From assembly GCF_019443425.1 (NCBI RefSeq), contig NZ_CP080382.1, positions 3,658,001 to 3,722,000 of the forward strand: DNA of 64,000 nucleotides. The letters run 5' to 3'. Each line of letters opens with the position of its first letter. Position 1 is the first letter of the stretch. Under the pieces are notes generated by a model. That model was given only the letters and a program-made list of their open reading frames with translations. It was not told where the DNA came from and did not search any database. The DNA is from Arthrobacter sp. PAMC25284. GTDB lineage: Bacteria; Actinomycetota; Actinomycetes; Actinomycetales; Micrococcaceae. The position numbers were made by a program, and so were the translations under genes. Below are positions 40,288-46,737 of this stretch, in pieces.

Positions 40288-40469
40288 CCGACGCCGAACT
40301 CATCGCCTACTGGCGGTATCAGGCACTCCATTACAAGGGGTTGGCTCAACGGCTTCACCAGGCGCTCGAAGCCAGCCGGCGGACCCCCGAAACCCACAGA
40401 GACCGATACGAGCGGAAAGATCCCGTTGGGAATCTCGCCGCCGCTCGGGCCGACAAGAAAAGGAAATGA
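40284..40469 (+). CDS. Small helical element protein
   Basis: This 61-residue basic protein (ELIAYWRYQALHYKGLAQRL) overlaps its neighbours by ATGA on both sides. It shares the pattern of aromatic plus Tyr/Trp-Arg residues with the next gene product (QAQYWRLLSENLERN), so the two may be paralogues. Function unknown. Confidence 0.6.
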   Translation: MTDAELIAYWRYQALHYKGLAQRLHQALEASRRTPETHRDRYERKDPVGNLAAARADKKRK

Positions 40470-40618
40470 CCTTGGGATACACCTATTCGCCCAATCGTGT
40501 TGAGCAGTGGGATTACTCCGCTCAGGCCCAATATTGGCGGCTTCTCAGCGAAAACCTGGAACGCAACTGCCACTACTGGAAAACCCGTTGCGAAGCCCTC
40601 GAAGCCGGCAAACCGTGA
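40466..40618 (+). CDS. Small element protein, possible paralogue of the preceding gene
   Basis: The 50-residue product starts MTLGYTYSPNRVEQW at an ATG overlapping the previous stop. The stop overlaps the GTG of the following gene. The sequence includes QAQYWRLLSENLERNCHYWK. No family recognised. Confidence 0.55.
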   Translation: MTLGYTYSPNRVEQWDYSAQAQYWRLLSENLERNCHYWKTRCEALEAGKP

Positions 40619-40737
40619 CCGCGTGTCGTTGGTGCGGGGCCGATACCAGGACCGCCACAACACCAGCACCGGCAACAGGCCGGCCCTTCCACACACCGGA
40701 ATGCAAAGCCATTCTTCCCCGCCAATTTCGCAACTAA
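40615..40737 (+). CDS. 40-residue zinc-finger-like element protein
   Basis: The GTG start overlaps the previous stop. The product has CRWCG near the N-terminus and FHTPECK near the C-terminus, forming a possible C-x2-C...H-x3-C zinc site. Comparable mini-proteins occur in actinophages. Confidence 0.55.
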   Translation: MTACRWCGADTRTATTPAPATGRPFHTPECKAILPRQFRN

Positions 40738-40749
40738 CAGGAGACCATC

Positions 40750-41409
40750 TTGGGACAGCTCGACAACCTCACGCAGAGCGAACTACCGGCGATTCTTCGC
40801 CGGCTGGATAAGCTCGAACGCGCCACACCGACGAACAATTCCGCGATTGGGCGGGATGGCCTGCTGGTCTATAACGGCGGCGTCATCACGATTGAAAACG
40901 GTGGGCTGAACGTCACCGGGACCGCAACAATCACCGGCACGCTACAGGCAGACGGAACAATTGCTTTCACCGGCACGCTCACCCAGTCAGGCCCCAGCAC
41001 GTTCACCGGCAATACGACCGTCGCGGGCAACCTCAACGTCAACGGACCCATGAAAACGACCGGCACACTGTCGGTTGAGGGCGTGACCACGCTAAAGAAC
41101 GACCTCAACGTCACTACGGGCAAGGTCAAGGCCGGCGGCATGACCATGGATCCGTCCGTAGCATCCGGCGCCCTCGTATTCAGCAACGGCGCCCAAGTCT
41201 TCACCGACGCAACCAGCATCCAGGTTTACAAAGGCACCTCAGTAGTCCAAGTCGAAAACGGCACCGCACGGGTACAAGGCGACGGATCACACTGGCTCAA
41301 AGTCGATGCCAACGGCGTCACCATCGGCGGACTGCCCACCACCACGCAGCCGGCAAACCTGCACCAGGATCCCGCAACCGGTCGCGTCTACCGGTCCACC
41401 GCAGCATGA
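40750..41409 (+). CDS. Repetitive tail-fibre/minor-tail-like protein
   Basis: This 219-residue product starts at a TTG preceded by AGGAGA. After a short helical N-terminus (LPAILRRLDKLERA) it has about 12 Gly/Thr/Asn-rich beta strands with a repeating pattern (TGTATITGTLQADGTIAFTG, TFTGNTTVAGNLNVNGPM). This is typical of triple-helical or beta-solenoid fibre proteins in phage tails. It is the only structural-looking gene in the element. In a satellite it could modify helper tails or act as a spike; that is inference. Confidence 0.65.
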   Translation: MGQLDNLTQSELPAILRRLDKLERATPTNNSAIGRDGLLVYNGGVITIENGGLNVTGTATITGTLQADGTIAFTGTLTQSGPSTFTGNTTVAGNLNVNGPMKTTGTLSVEGVTTLKNDLNVTTGKVKAGGMTMDPSVASGALVFSNGAQVFTDATSIQVYKGTSVVQVENGTARVQGDGSHWLKVDANGVTIGGLPTTTQPANLHQDPATGRVYRSTAA

Positions 41410-41654
41410 AATACACAATCCACGACCCCTTTGTCGGGCGCCCGGACAAGTACGACATGAACGTCCAAGGCTCAGCCGTGACCTACGTAAAAGCCGCATA
41501 CATGGACGGACCCTACGGACGGGAACCCGCCATAGCGATATTCCGCAACCGTGCACTACTCGCCCTACTCACCCCAGACCACGCCATCCGCATAGCCGAC
41601 GCTATCGCTGACGCCGTAGAACAACACGAAAGCCCGGTCCATGCACCCCTGTAA
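41406..41654 (+). CDS. Small element protein, unknown
   Basis: The 82-residue product overlaps the fibre gene by ATGA. It has MKYTIHDPFVGRPDKYDM and a C-terminal LTPDHAIRIADAIADAVEQ helix. It looks like a small alpha/beta protein. Similar small proteins occur in actinophage genomes, but no function is known. Confidence 0.6.
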   Translation: MKYTIHDPFVGRPDKYDMNVQGSAVTYVKAAYMDGPYGREPAIAIFRNRALLALLTPDHAIRIADAIADAVEQHESPVHAPL

Positions 41655-41820
41655 TTGCCAGACCAAGATCCTTCTCCAGGAAGCCCTCGAAGGTTTCGCA
41701 CACAAATGCCCCGACGCACCGGACACCAGCACCGAAACCATGCCAGGCGAACCGCCCGCACTCAACAGCAACGCCCTCATCGACACCCTTACCGCCGCCG
41801 TCGCGCGCCACGAACACTAG
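41641..41820 (+). CDS. 59-residue element protein with CNC motif
   Basis: It starts at ATG 41641, 14 bp inside the previous gene, and ends at TAG 41818-41820. The product begins MHPCNCQTKILLQEALEG and has a second region AHKCPD, so a Cys-based metal site is possible. Its last bases form part of the ribosome site region of the next gene. Confidence 0.5.
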   Translation: MHPCNCQTKILLQEALEGFAHKCPDAPDTSTETMPGEPPALNSNALIDTLTAAVARHEH

Positions 41821-41830
41821 GAGACACCCC

Positions 41831-42631
41831 TTGTTTGACTACATCCGCCGCATCAACCGCACCTTCGCCGCCCTCGACATCGCACTCCCCAAGGAATGCC
41901 AGGCCGCAACCGCACTAGCAGAAGCCGCCATCGAAGCAACGAACCCCACCACCGCAGACGACCTCAACGACGCCATCGCCGCCGGGACCATCACCCCCAA
42001 AAACCTTGGTGCAAAACTCATCGAAGCCGCCCTAGCCTTGGTCGCCGCCGAACGGATCCACGCCGCAGCCGAAGGCACCCAGTCAGCCATCACCACCATC
42101 TACTACGACGGCTTCCGCAACCACGCCGACAAGCTCGTAGAAGCCCTCCGCACCCCGTTCAACGAAGCCGCCGCAACACTCACCGCAGCAGCCCGACACT
42201 TCCAAGACGGCGCCACACCACAGCAGATCCTCAACGCCGGCCCCGAAGCCGTCACCGCATGGCACGGACTCGACGCCGCACGACACACCATGGGCCAGGT
42301 TCGCACCGCCCGCGCCATCATCGCCGACATCGAACGCGACAACGCAGACGCCTACCTCCACTACATCGGAGGCAACCACAACCAGGCCGAACTCTGGCAC
42401 GCCGAAGCACAGTACACCGGCGTAGGCGACGGACTGCACAACCTCGCAACAGCCGGCTACACGCTCCACCTGAACACCCGCGCCGAAGCCGCCGCCCTCG
42501 CCCGCACAGCACAGACCAAGAGCGCGAAGGAACAGGCCGCAGCCGAAGCCGCACGCATCGCCGAACACAAAGCCAGCAGCTCGCTCGCTTTCGAGCTAGG
42601 CGCACGCGCCGCACTCATCAACCACGGCTAA
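41831..42631 (+). CDS. Helical element protein, unknown (266 aa)
   Basis: The TTG start follows TAGGAGACACC. The product is almost wholly alpha-helical and Ala-rich, with long amphipathic helices (AAALARTAQTKSAKEQAAAE). No enzyme motif is seen. Its place before HNH and terminase genes could suit a scaffold-, head-size- or packaging-related factor, but this is speculative. It ends just before a strong terminator. Confidence 0.6.
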   Translation: MFDYIRRINRTFAALDIALPKECQAATALAEAAIEATNPTTADDLNDAIAAGTITPKNLGAKLIEAALALVAAERIHAAAEGTQSAITTIYYDGFRNHADKLVEALRTPFNEAAATLTAAARHFQDGATPQQILNAGPEAVTAWHGLDAARHTMGQVRTARAIIADIERDNADAYLHYIGGNHNQAELWHAEAQYTGVGDGLHNLATAGYTLHLNTRAEAAALARTAQTKSAKEQAAAEAARIAEHKASSSLAFELGARAALINHG

Positions 42632-42651
42632 CAACCAACATCACAACAGCA

Positions 42652-42687
42652 GGGGGCCGCGCTCACCACAACGGGAGCGCGGCCCTC
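42652..42687. terminator. Terminator hairpin
   Basis: Perfect 10-bp arms at 42655-42664 and 42675-42684 (extended to 13 bp with one G-T pair) follow the 266-residue gene and precede the HNH gene. Confidence 0.75.
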
Positions 42688-42709
42688 GCCATACCCCCAG
42701 GAGAAAGCA

Positions 42710-43042
42710 TTGCCACGAGCAAAACGAATCTGCGGCAAAACAGGATGCCCGGAAGCAGCAGCCGGACGCTGGTGCACCAAACACAACCGGGAAGCAGACA
42801 AAGCACGCGGGACCAGCACCGAACGCGGATACGGAACGCAGCATCAGACCTTGCGCCGTGCGTTCATCCCCGAACACCAGGCCGGGACGCTCATCTGCTG
42901 GCGGTGCCGTGAACTCATCCCAGCCAACGAACCATTTGACCTCGGCCACGATGACGACGACCGCACACAGTACCGCGGGCCAGAGCATGCCAACCGCTGC
43001 AACCGATCAGCAGCAGGCAAACGCGCCCACCAATACGACTGA
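42710..43042 (+). CDS. HNH endonuclease
   Basis: The 110-residue product starts at TTG 42710 after AGGAGA. It has an N-terminal zinc-like region (RICGKTGCPEAAAGRWCTKH) and a C-terminal HNH domain (CWRCRELI, DLGHDDDD, GPEHANRCNRSAAGKR) with the paired cysteines and the catalytic His. HNH nucleases next to terminase genes are needed for cos cleavage in many cos-packaging phages. Here it sits 151 bp before the terminase small subunit gene. Confidence 0.85.
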   Translation: MPRAKRICGKTGCPEAAAGRWCTKHNREADKARGTSTERGYGTQHQTLRRAFIPEHQAGTLICWRCRELIPANEPFDLGHDDDDRTQYRGPEHANRCNRSAAGKRAHQYD

Positions 43043-43193
43043 CCACCACACGCACACGCAAAGGCGCGTGGGGGCTACCGGAGCCCACCGGGCCAAATTA
43101 GAAATCTAGACCGCCGGTGAGAGCGCTGGATTACGCGGTGATCCTTAGCCCCTCGTTTTTTGTTTTCGTTCATGAGTTTTGATTGGAGTTTTG

Positions 43194-43577
43194 ATGGTTG
43201 GAAAACCTAGGCCGCCCGCGGATTTGCGGGATGTTGGCCGGAAGATGTGGCGCGACACGATAGGCGTGTTTGAACTGACGGCACCGGAGTTACGGCTCCT
43301 TTTGGAGGCTTGCAGGACGGCGGATGAGCTGGAAATCCTGCGTAATGCGTTGTTAGAGGGCGATTTGATTACGCAGGGCAGCACGGGACAGCCTGTAGTG
43401 TCACGTGTCTATGACGAGATCCGCAAGCATCGGGATTCTTTGGCTAAGACTTTGCATGCCCTGGCGTTGCCGTCTGATGAGGATGAGAAGCCGTTGACGG
43501 TGGCTCAGATCAGGTCTCAGAAGGCTAATAACAACCGTTGGGCGGCTCACCGTAGCAGCGTGGCGCGGCATGGCTAG
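43194..43577 (+). CDS. terS: Phage terminase small subunit, P27-like
   Basis: From ATG 43194 (GGAG upstream) the 127-residue product reads MVGKPRPPADLRDVGRKMW, then a helical region with LLLEACRTADELEILRNAL and VVSRVYDEIRKHRDSLAKTL. This is the P27-type small terminase pattern common in actinophages. It recognises phage DNA for packaging. No large subunit follows, so packaging would need a helper phage enzyme. The next gene overlaps its end. Confidence 0.78.
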   Translation: MVGKPRPPADLRDVGRKMWRDTIGVFELTAPELRLLLEACRTADELEILRNALLEGDLITQGSTGQPVVSRVYDEIRKHRDSLAKTLHALALPSDEDEKPLTVAQIRSQKANNNRWAAHRSSVARHG

Positions 43578-43809
43578 ACGGCGCGTTCTGGAGCTTCCCC
43601 CGGAGCCGGTGGACGACAACCCGGACCGTGTTTCTCAGCAGCGTTTGGAGTCGCCGCGGGGCATGGTCCGGGCGTGGTTCAAGGGCGGTGTCTGTTACCG
43701 GGTTTCGGTTGCCGGCACTTTCTATGGGTGGGGCGAGGGGCCGGCGGTTTGGGCTGCGATCCTGGACGGCAGTTTCAGGCCGCAGGACTTCGGGAAGCAC
43801 AATCGATAG
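43570..43809 (+). CDS. Small element protein after terS
   Basis: This 79-residue product overlaps the terS stop by 8 nt. It has ESPRGMVRAWFKGGVCYR and FYGWGEGPAVWAAIL, suggesting a small beta-rich fold. In complete phages a large terminase gene is usual here. Function unknown. A strong terminator follows. Confidence 0.6.
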   Translation: MARRRVLELPPEPVDDNPDRVSQQRLESPRGMVRAWFKGGVCYRVSVAGTFYGWGEGPAVWAAILDGSFRPQDFGKHNR

Positions 43810-43820
43810 TGCCCACTGGG

Positions 43821-43855
43821 TGGTAGGGGTCAAGCAGCAGGCTTGACCCCTACCA
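43821..43855. terminator. Bidirectional terminator
   Basis: A perfect 15-bp inverted repeat (arms 43821-43835 and 43841-43855, loop AGCAG) separates the rightward late-type genes from the leftward right-arm genes. Confidence 0.85.
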
Positions 43856-43879
43856 GTCCGATCCACCGGCGCTTGTGCC

Positions 43880-44149
43880 TTAGAAAGCCTTCCCGGCTTC
43901 ACGTGCTTTTTTAGTGATGATGCCCCAGCCGTTTACCTGATTTCCGTCGTCGTCACTGAAGCTTGTGTTCTGCGGGTTCAACGCGGAGAGTTCCTGAGCG
44001 ATGGAGAGCAGGGCCGCAACTTCTGCGACTTTGAGCCGCTGGTCTACGCTCAAGTGATCCTGATCAGTGACACTGCCCGCGCTTTGGCCTTTCGCTGCCC
44101 CAATGGCTTCAGCCAACGCATCCCAAGCCGTCGCGTAGTCGTTACTCAT
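43880..44149 (-). CDS. Small element protein, unknown
   Basis: The start is MSNDYATAWDAL at 44149, with GGGGA upstream on the minus strand. The 89-residue acidic product has DQRLKVAEVAALLSIAQELSAL and an Asp-rich FSDDDGNQVNGW. It looks like a soluble helical protein. It is convergent with the terS-side operon. No family recognised. Confidence 0.6.
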   Translation of the reverse strand: MSNDYATAWDALAEAIGAAKGQSAGSVTDQDHLSVDQRLKVAEVAALLSIAQELSALNPQNTSFSDDDGNQVNGWGIITKKAREAGKAF

Positions 44150-44248
44150 GATGCTTCCCCTTAGCTTGATAGTGACCGGCGTACACCGGGCGAGCATAAC
44201 GCTACTGGCAGTATCTGACTTTCCAGGCCCCACGCGGTTCGGAGAGGT

Positions 44249-44503
44249 CTAGAGATTGACCTTGTCAGGAGTTTCCGCCCCAGTCGCCGTGGCAGTCAGC
44301 GCTACAGCAATGCGCTTGAGGTAGCCGGCGCAGATCATGAGGAGCCCTAGGACGCCACCGCCCAAGAGGACCAACCCGTTCGGCGTGCCGCCACCAAATG
44401 CGGCGAGCAGGTAGATAACGAAACCCAGAATGCAGACCATTGTCCCGAATCCGATAAGGGTGTCTCCGGCCAGTTTCTGCTTTGTCCCCAATTTAATTGC
44501 CAT
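44249..44503 (-). CDS. Small two-helix membrane protein of the element
   Basis: From MAIKLGTKQKLAGD at 44503 the 84-residue product has two hydrophobic helices (GFGTMVCILGFVIYLLAAF and LVLLGGGVLGLLMICAGYL). It follows the DUF6602-like gene on the same strand after a 68-bp gap. A membrane partner beside a nuclease-like gene could be an immunity or effector component, but nothing shows this directly. Confidence 0.6.
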   Translation of the reverse strand: MAIKLGTKQKLAGDTLIGFGTMVCILGFVIYLLAAFGGGTPNGLVLLGGGVLGLLMICAGYLKRIAVALTATATGAETPDKVNL

Positions 44504-44571
44504 GCGTTGATCTAACCACAGGTCAGAGCGGTAAAGGCGCATGGCCCTACCTCGTGACGTATTGGGAGCCC

Positions 44572-45456
44572 TTAGTAATGGCGGGGACGCCCATCATCGA
44601 AAAGCAGGTGATACCGGTCCTTCAGGAAGCCTTCGTCGTAAACGACTTTCGGGTCCCATTTGCGCATCGTCCCTTGCCCCTCGCCCGTCCCAGTCACCCG
44701 AGATAGTTCGACGGCGAGCTTTTGCAGGGAGGGGTCATTCCTGCCCAAGACGCGATAGAGAGAGACAATGAAGTGAGCTACGGCGCCGTACTGTTGCGCG
44801 TCATACATTCTCAAATACGAAGACATCGTGAAGTCCACCCCACCAGGTAGGGTGCTTGACATAGGAAGGTACGACGCTCGGTTGCAGGTCAAGGTGCCAG
44901 CATTCGCTACGCACACGAGATCTACAAGGTCCCGAGGGTGGCTGGCTGTGTCCGCCACTGTATCGAACCCCTCGGCCATCGCCGTGACTGGCTCTTGGCC
45001 CAAATCGTGTGAATGGGCAAGAAACCCGGTAGGTATCCCGGACAGGAGTTGCCCCTCGACTGTTGTTTTGTCGACGTGGCTTAGCTCTGCGAGGGACTTC
45101 GACCATCCGGCAATCTCTTTGAAGTGACTCTTGCGGGCCGTAAGCTTCACAGAAAACGCTGCCGCGACCCCTCCCGCGTGTACCTTGGCGCGATAACGGA
45201 GGTGCTGCGGGTAGGCGGGTTCAAAGACGACTATGTCAGTTTCGAATGGCTTTACCTTATCGTCGCTTCCAATAATGTACTTTCGAAGTCCAACGCCATA
45301 TGCGGGTGGCAACCACTTGGACAAGAGGTCAGCCCAGGTCGATTCCCCTTCATGCCCTGACCGTTGGATGTCCTCTTTGTGTGTCAGCTGAGCATCAGAG
45401 TAGTCTTTGGCCATTTCTTCTTGGATGGACTCGAACCACCGTCTCGTTTCGCTCAT
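44572..45456 (-). CDS. DUF6602-like protein, possible restriction-endonuclease fold; candidate cargo
   Basis: The 294-residue product starts MSETRRWFESIQEEM at 45456. The region HKEDIQRSGHEGESTWADLL, ETDIVVFEPAYP and GGVAAAFSVKLTAR resembles DUF6602. That family shows a PD-(D/E)xK-like order of Glu, Asp and (E)xK; here the last motif reads SVK, so a catalytic acid may be missing. It stands on the strand opposite to the packaging genes, as cargo genes in satellites often do. A role in defence against phage is a hypothesis from position and fold only. Confidence 0.65.
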   Translation of the reverse strand: MSETRRWFESIQEEMAKDYSDAQLTHKEDIQRSGHEGESTWADLLSKWLPPAYGVGLRKYIIGSDDKVKPFETDIVVFEPAYPQHLRYRAKVHAGGVAAAFSVKLTARKSHFKEIAGWSKSLAELSHVDKTTVEGQLLSGIPTGFLAHSHDLGQEPVTAMAEGFDTVADTASHPRDLVDLVCVANAGTLTCNRASYLPMSSTLPGGVDFTMSSYLRMYDAQQYGAVAHFIVSLYRVLGRNDPSLQKLAVELSRVTGTGEGQGTMRKWDPKVVYDEGFLKDRYHLLFDDGRPRHY

Positions 45457-45481
45457 GGAACATGAGCATAGTGCGCTCTTG

Positions 45482-45667
45482 ATGTCCGCCCCTGCCTTTA
45501 CGGTTCTGGACATGGTGAAACTGGATGTGGAAGCAACACGAAAACTCTTGGATGATCTGTTGTCTGAACCGATCCGGCGTTCCCCTTGGGAGGAAATCGA
45601 ACCGGATTATGAGTTCCTGGATCCGTTTGTGACGGTCCTGCATCGTTCAGGGGCAGGACGCGCGTAG
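45482..45667 (+). CDS. Small hypothetical element protein
   Basis: This 61-residue frame encodes VLDMVKLDVEATRKLLDDLL and WEEIEPDYEFLDPFV. It is divergent from the DUF6602-like gene with only 25 bp between starts, and its ribosome site is weak. It ends before a terminator shared with the HTH gene. Real coding is plausible but not certain. Confidence 0.4.
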   Translation: MSAPAFTVLDMVKLDVEATRKLLDDLLSEPIRRSPWEEIEPDYEFLDPFVTVLHRSGAGRA

Positions 45668-45704
45668 GGTTGGATTATTCCTCATTCCCCCGATGGAACA
45701 CAGA

Positions 45705-45737
45705 AGGCCCGGCCAGTCATTGCGACTGCCGGGCCTT
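45705..45737. terminator. Bidirectional rho-independent terminator
   Basis: The arms AAGGCCCGGC(C)AGTC and GACTGCCGGGCCTT pair with a single bulge and are followed by TTTT on the plus strand and preceded by A-rich sequence for the minus strand. It lies between converging genes. Confidence 0.85.
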
Positions 45738-45760
45738 TTGCTGTGGTTCAGGGCGTGTAT

Positions 45761-45958
45761 CTAGGCGCAGCGGCTCCGTGGTGTCTTGGTGTTGAGTGTG
45801 ATGATGCTGTCTAGGTGTTCCTGCGTGAAGCGGACTTTCGCGCCGATGAGAGTGTGCGGCCATGCTTGGACGTTGCTGTAAACCTCCGTGCGTGTCACAT
45901 GGAAAATGTCTGCCATGTCGTCGACGGTGTAGAGGGGCTGGACGTGTGTTGTGCTCAT
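45761..45958 (-). CDS. Excisionase/AlpA-like HTH protein
   Basis: The 65-residue product has the HTH_17/excisionase layout: LYTVDDMADIFHVTRTEVYS (winged HTH), then AWPHTLIGAKVRFTQEHLDSI (wing and final helix). Such proteins act as recombination directionality factors for integrases or as AlpA-type activators in satellites. It lies at the opposite end from the integrase, 0.78 kb from attR. Its ATG overlaps the stop of an upstream small frame by ATGA. It is the best candidate in the element for control of excision. Confidence 0.75.
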   Translation of the reverse strand: MSTTHVQPLYTVDDMADIFHVTRTEVYSNVQAWPHTLIGAKVRFTQEHLDSIITLNTKTPRSRCA

Positions 45959-46194
45959 GGTGAGACCGTTCTTTCTTGCGATGGTTTACCGTAAGGCCCC
46001 AGGCCCCCGGCGTTGATTGGTTGGTGCGCCCCAGCAGGTGAGGGGAGCAGGTCTAAGGATGAATCGGGCCTAAGGGACTGGCTGTCATAGTCCCTCGTCC
46101 CGTCGATTTCCCGCCGCTCCCACCCCTTGTCTGCTGCATTCCACGCCCGTAGCCCGCCACGGTTTCCGGGGCAGGCTCGAGCGCACCTGACCAC
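45955..46194 (-). CDS. Possible small gene coupled to the HTH gene
   Basis: The 79-residue frame starts at a GTG and ends with a TGA that overlaps the HTH-gene ATG. That overlap is its main support. The sequence (RACPGNRGGLRAWNAADKGW) has no recognised domain and a high Pro/Gly/Arg content, and no good ribosome site is seen. Confidence 0.3.
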   Translation of the reverse strand: MVRCARACPGNRGGLRAWNAADKGWERREIDGTRDYDSQSLRPDSSLDLLPSPAGAHQPINAGGLGPYGKPSQERTVSP

Positions 46195-46303
46195 TAGCGC
46201 TTTGTGGACAGTAGCCCTGGCGGTTCAGGGCTTGAAGAGGGGTATTACCGCGCCCGGTTGAGTACGTCGAGGGGCTGGAACACGTGAACGAGACGTTCAG
46301 CAA

Positions 46304-46330
46304 GCTGCAGGTACGCGGGGCACCTGCAGC
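46304..46330. terminator. Hairpin after the minus-strand mini-operon
   Basis: Perfect 9-bp arms at 46304-46312 and 46322-46330 with a 9-nt loop lie four bases past the stop of the 57-residue gene. Confidence 0.55.
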
Positions 46331-46334
46331 AGAC

Positions 46335-46508
46335 TCAGCGGCTCGTTGTGGGCTCAGTGTGGAGTAGCGCCGCTTTAGCGTCGGTCTTGGTGCGGAACCC
46401 GCCGAAGGTCACGGCGCCGCACGTCTCGCAGCTCGCCGCGTATCCCTTGTACTGGCCTTGGTCCCCGTACGTGCCGCGCTCGAACGCAACGGCCTTATGC
46501 GCGCTCAT
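46335..46508 (-). CDS. 57-residue protein with a CxxC knuckle
   Basis: The ATG overlaps the stop of the gene at 46505-46630. The product has MSAHKAVAFERGTYGDQGQY, then CETCGAVTFGGF and a Lys/Asp/Ala-rich tail with LLHTEP. The single CxxCG with a nearby His suggests a small zinc ribbon. Comparable proteins occur in actinophages. Function unknown. Confidence 0.6.
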   Translation of the reverse strand: MSAHKAVAFERGTYGDQGQYKGYAASCETCGAVTFGGFRTKTDAKAALLHTEPTTSR

Positions 46509-46630
46509 GCCGTCGCGCCGAAGATCAGACCCTCAAGAATGGAGGGGATCAGGAAGAAGCACGAAACCATCAGGGTATAGACGATGAATTGCACTGTGCT
46601 TTGCACGGCGCGGGCTGTAATGTTGTTCAT
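46505..46630 (-). CDS. 41-residue single-helix membrane protein
   Basis: The ATG at 46630 follows AGGA with suitable spacing. The product begins MNNITARAVQSTVQFIVYTL and continues with a hydrophobic stretch to LIFGATA, so it is a one-helix or two-short-helix membrane peptide. It is the first gene inside attR, facing left, and is translationally coupled to the next gene. Confidence 0.55.
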   Translation of the reverse strand: MNNITARAVQSTVQFIVYTLMVSCFFLIPSILEGLIFGATA

Positions 46631-46733
46631 GTTGCCGGTCCTATTCACTGGTAACCACGCCCCGGAGGATTCCAGTCCTGCCGGGGCTTCTCATGACCAA
46701 GAGGCCACGTGGACAACGTATAAGGGATCTTTT

Positions 46734-46737
46734 CCCC
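46734..46737. other. attR core (CCCC)
   Basis: The right junction reads GGATCTTTT-CCCC-GAATGAG. The bases after the core continue tadA in the correct frame. The rebuilt attP would be GGATCTTTT-CCCC-AGTCAAG, and attB CTCAACG-CCCC-GAATGAG. Confidence 0.85.

Larger units (their letters stand above)
36374..46737. mobile_element. 10.36-kb serine-integrase element in tadA, phage-satellite-like
   Basis: The element is bounded by CCCC cores and precisely interrupts tadA. Left to right it carries a large serine integrase, two small genes, a RecA-like ATPase, iteron-like repeats, five small genes, a repetitive tail-fibre-like gene, three unknown genes, an HNH nuclease, a P27-like terminase small subunit, one further plus-strand gene, then a mostly minus-strand right arm with a DUF6602-like gene, an excisionase/AlpA-like HTH gene and small zinc-knuckle and membrane proteins. 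No large terminase, portal, protease, capsid, tape measure, lysis or conjugation gene is present. This fits a PICI-like phage satellite. A reduced prophage is the alternative. Confidence 0.9.

Noticed and set aside
43570..43809. Start of a large terminase gene after terS
   Set aside because: The product is only 79 residues, has no Walker motif and is followed by a strong terminator.
36374..46737. Integrative conjugative element
   Set aside because: No FtsK/TraB-type DNA pump, relaxase or type IV secretion gene is present. HNH, terminase small subunit and fibre-like genes point to phage biology.
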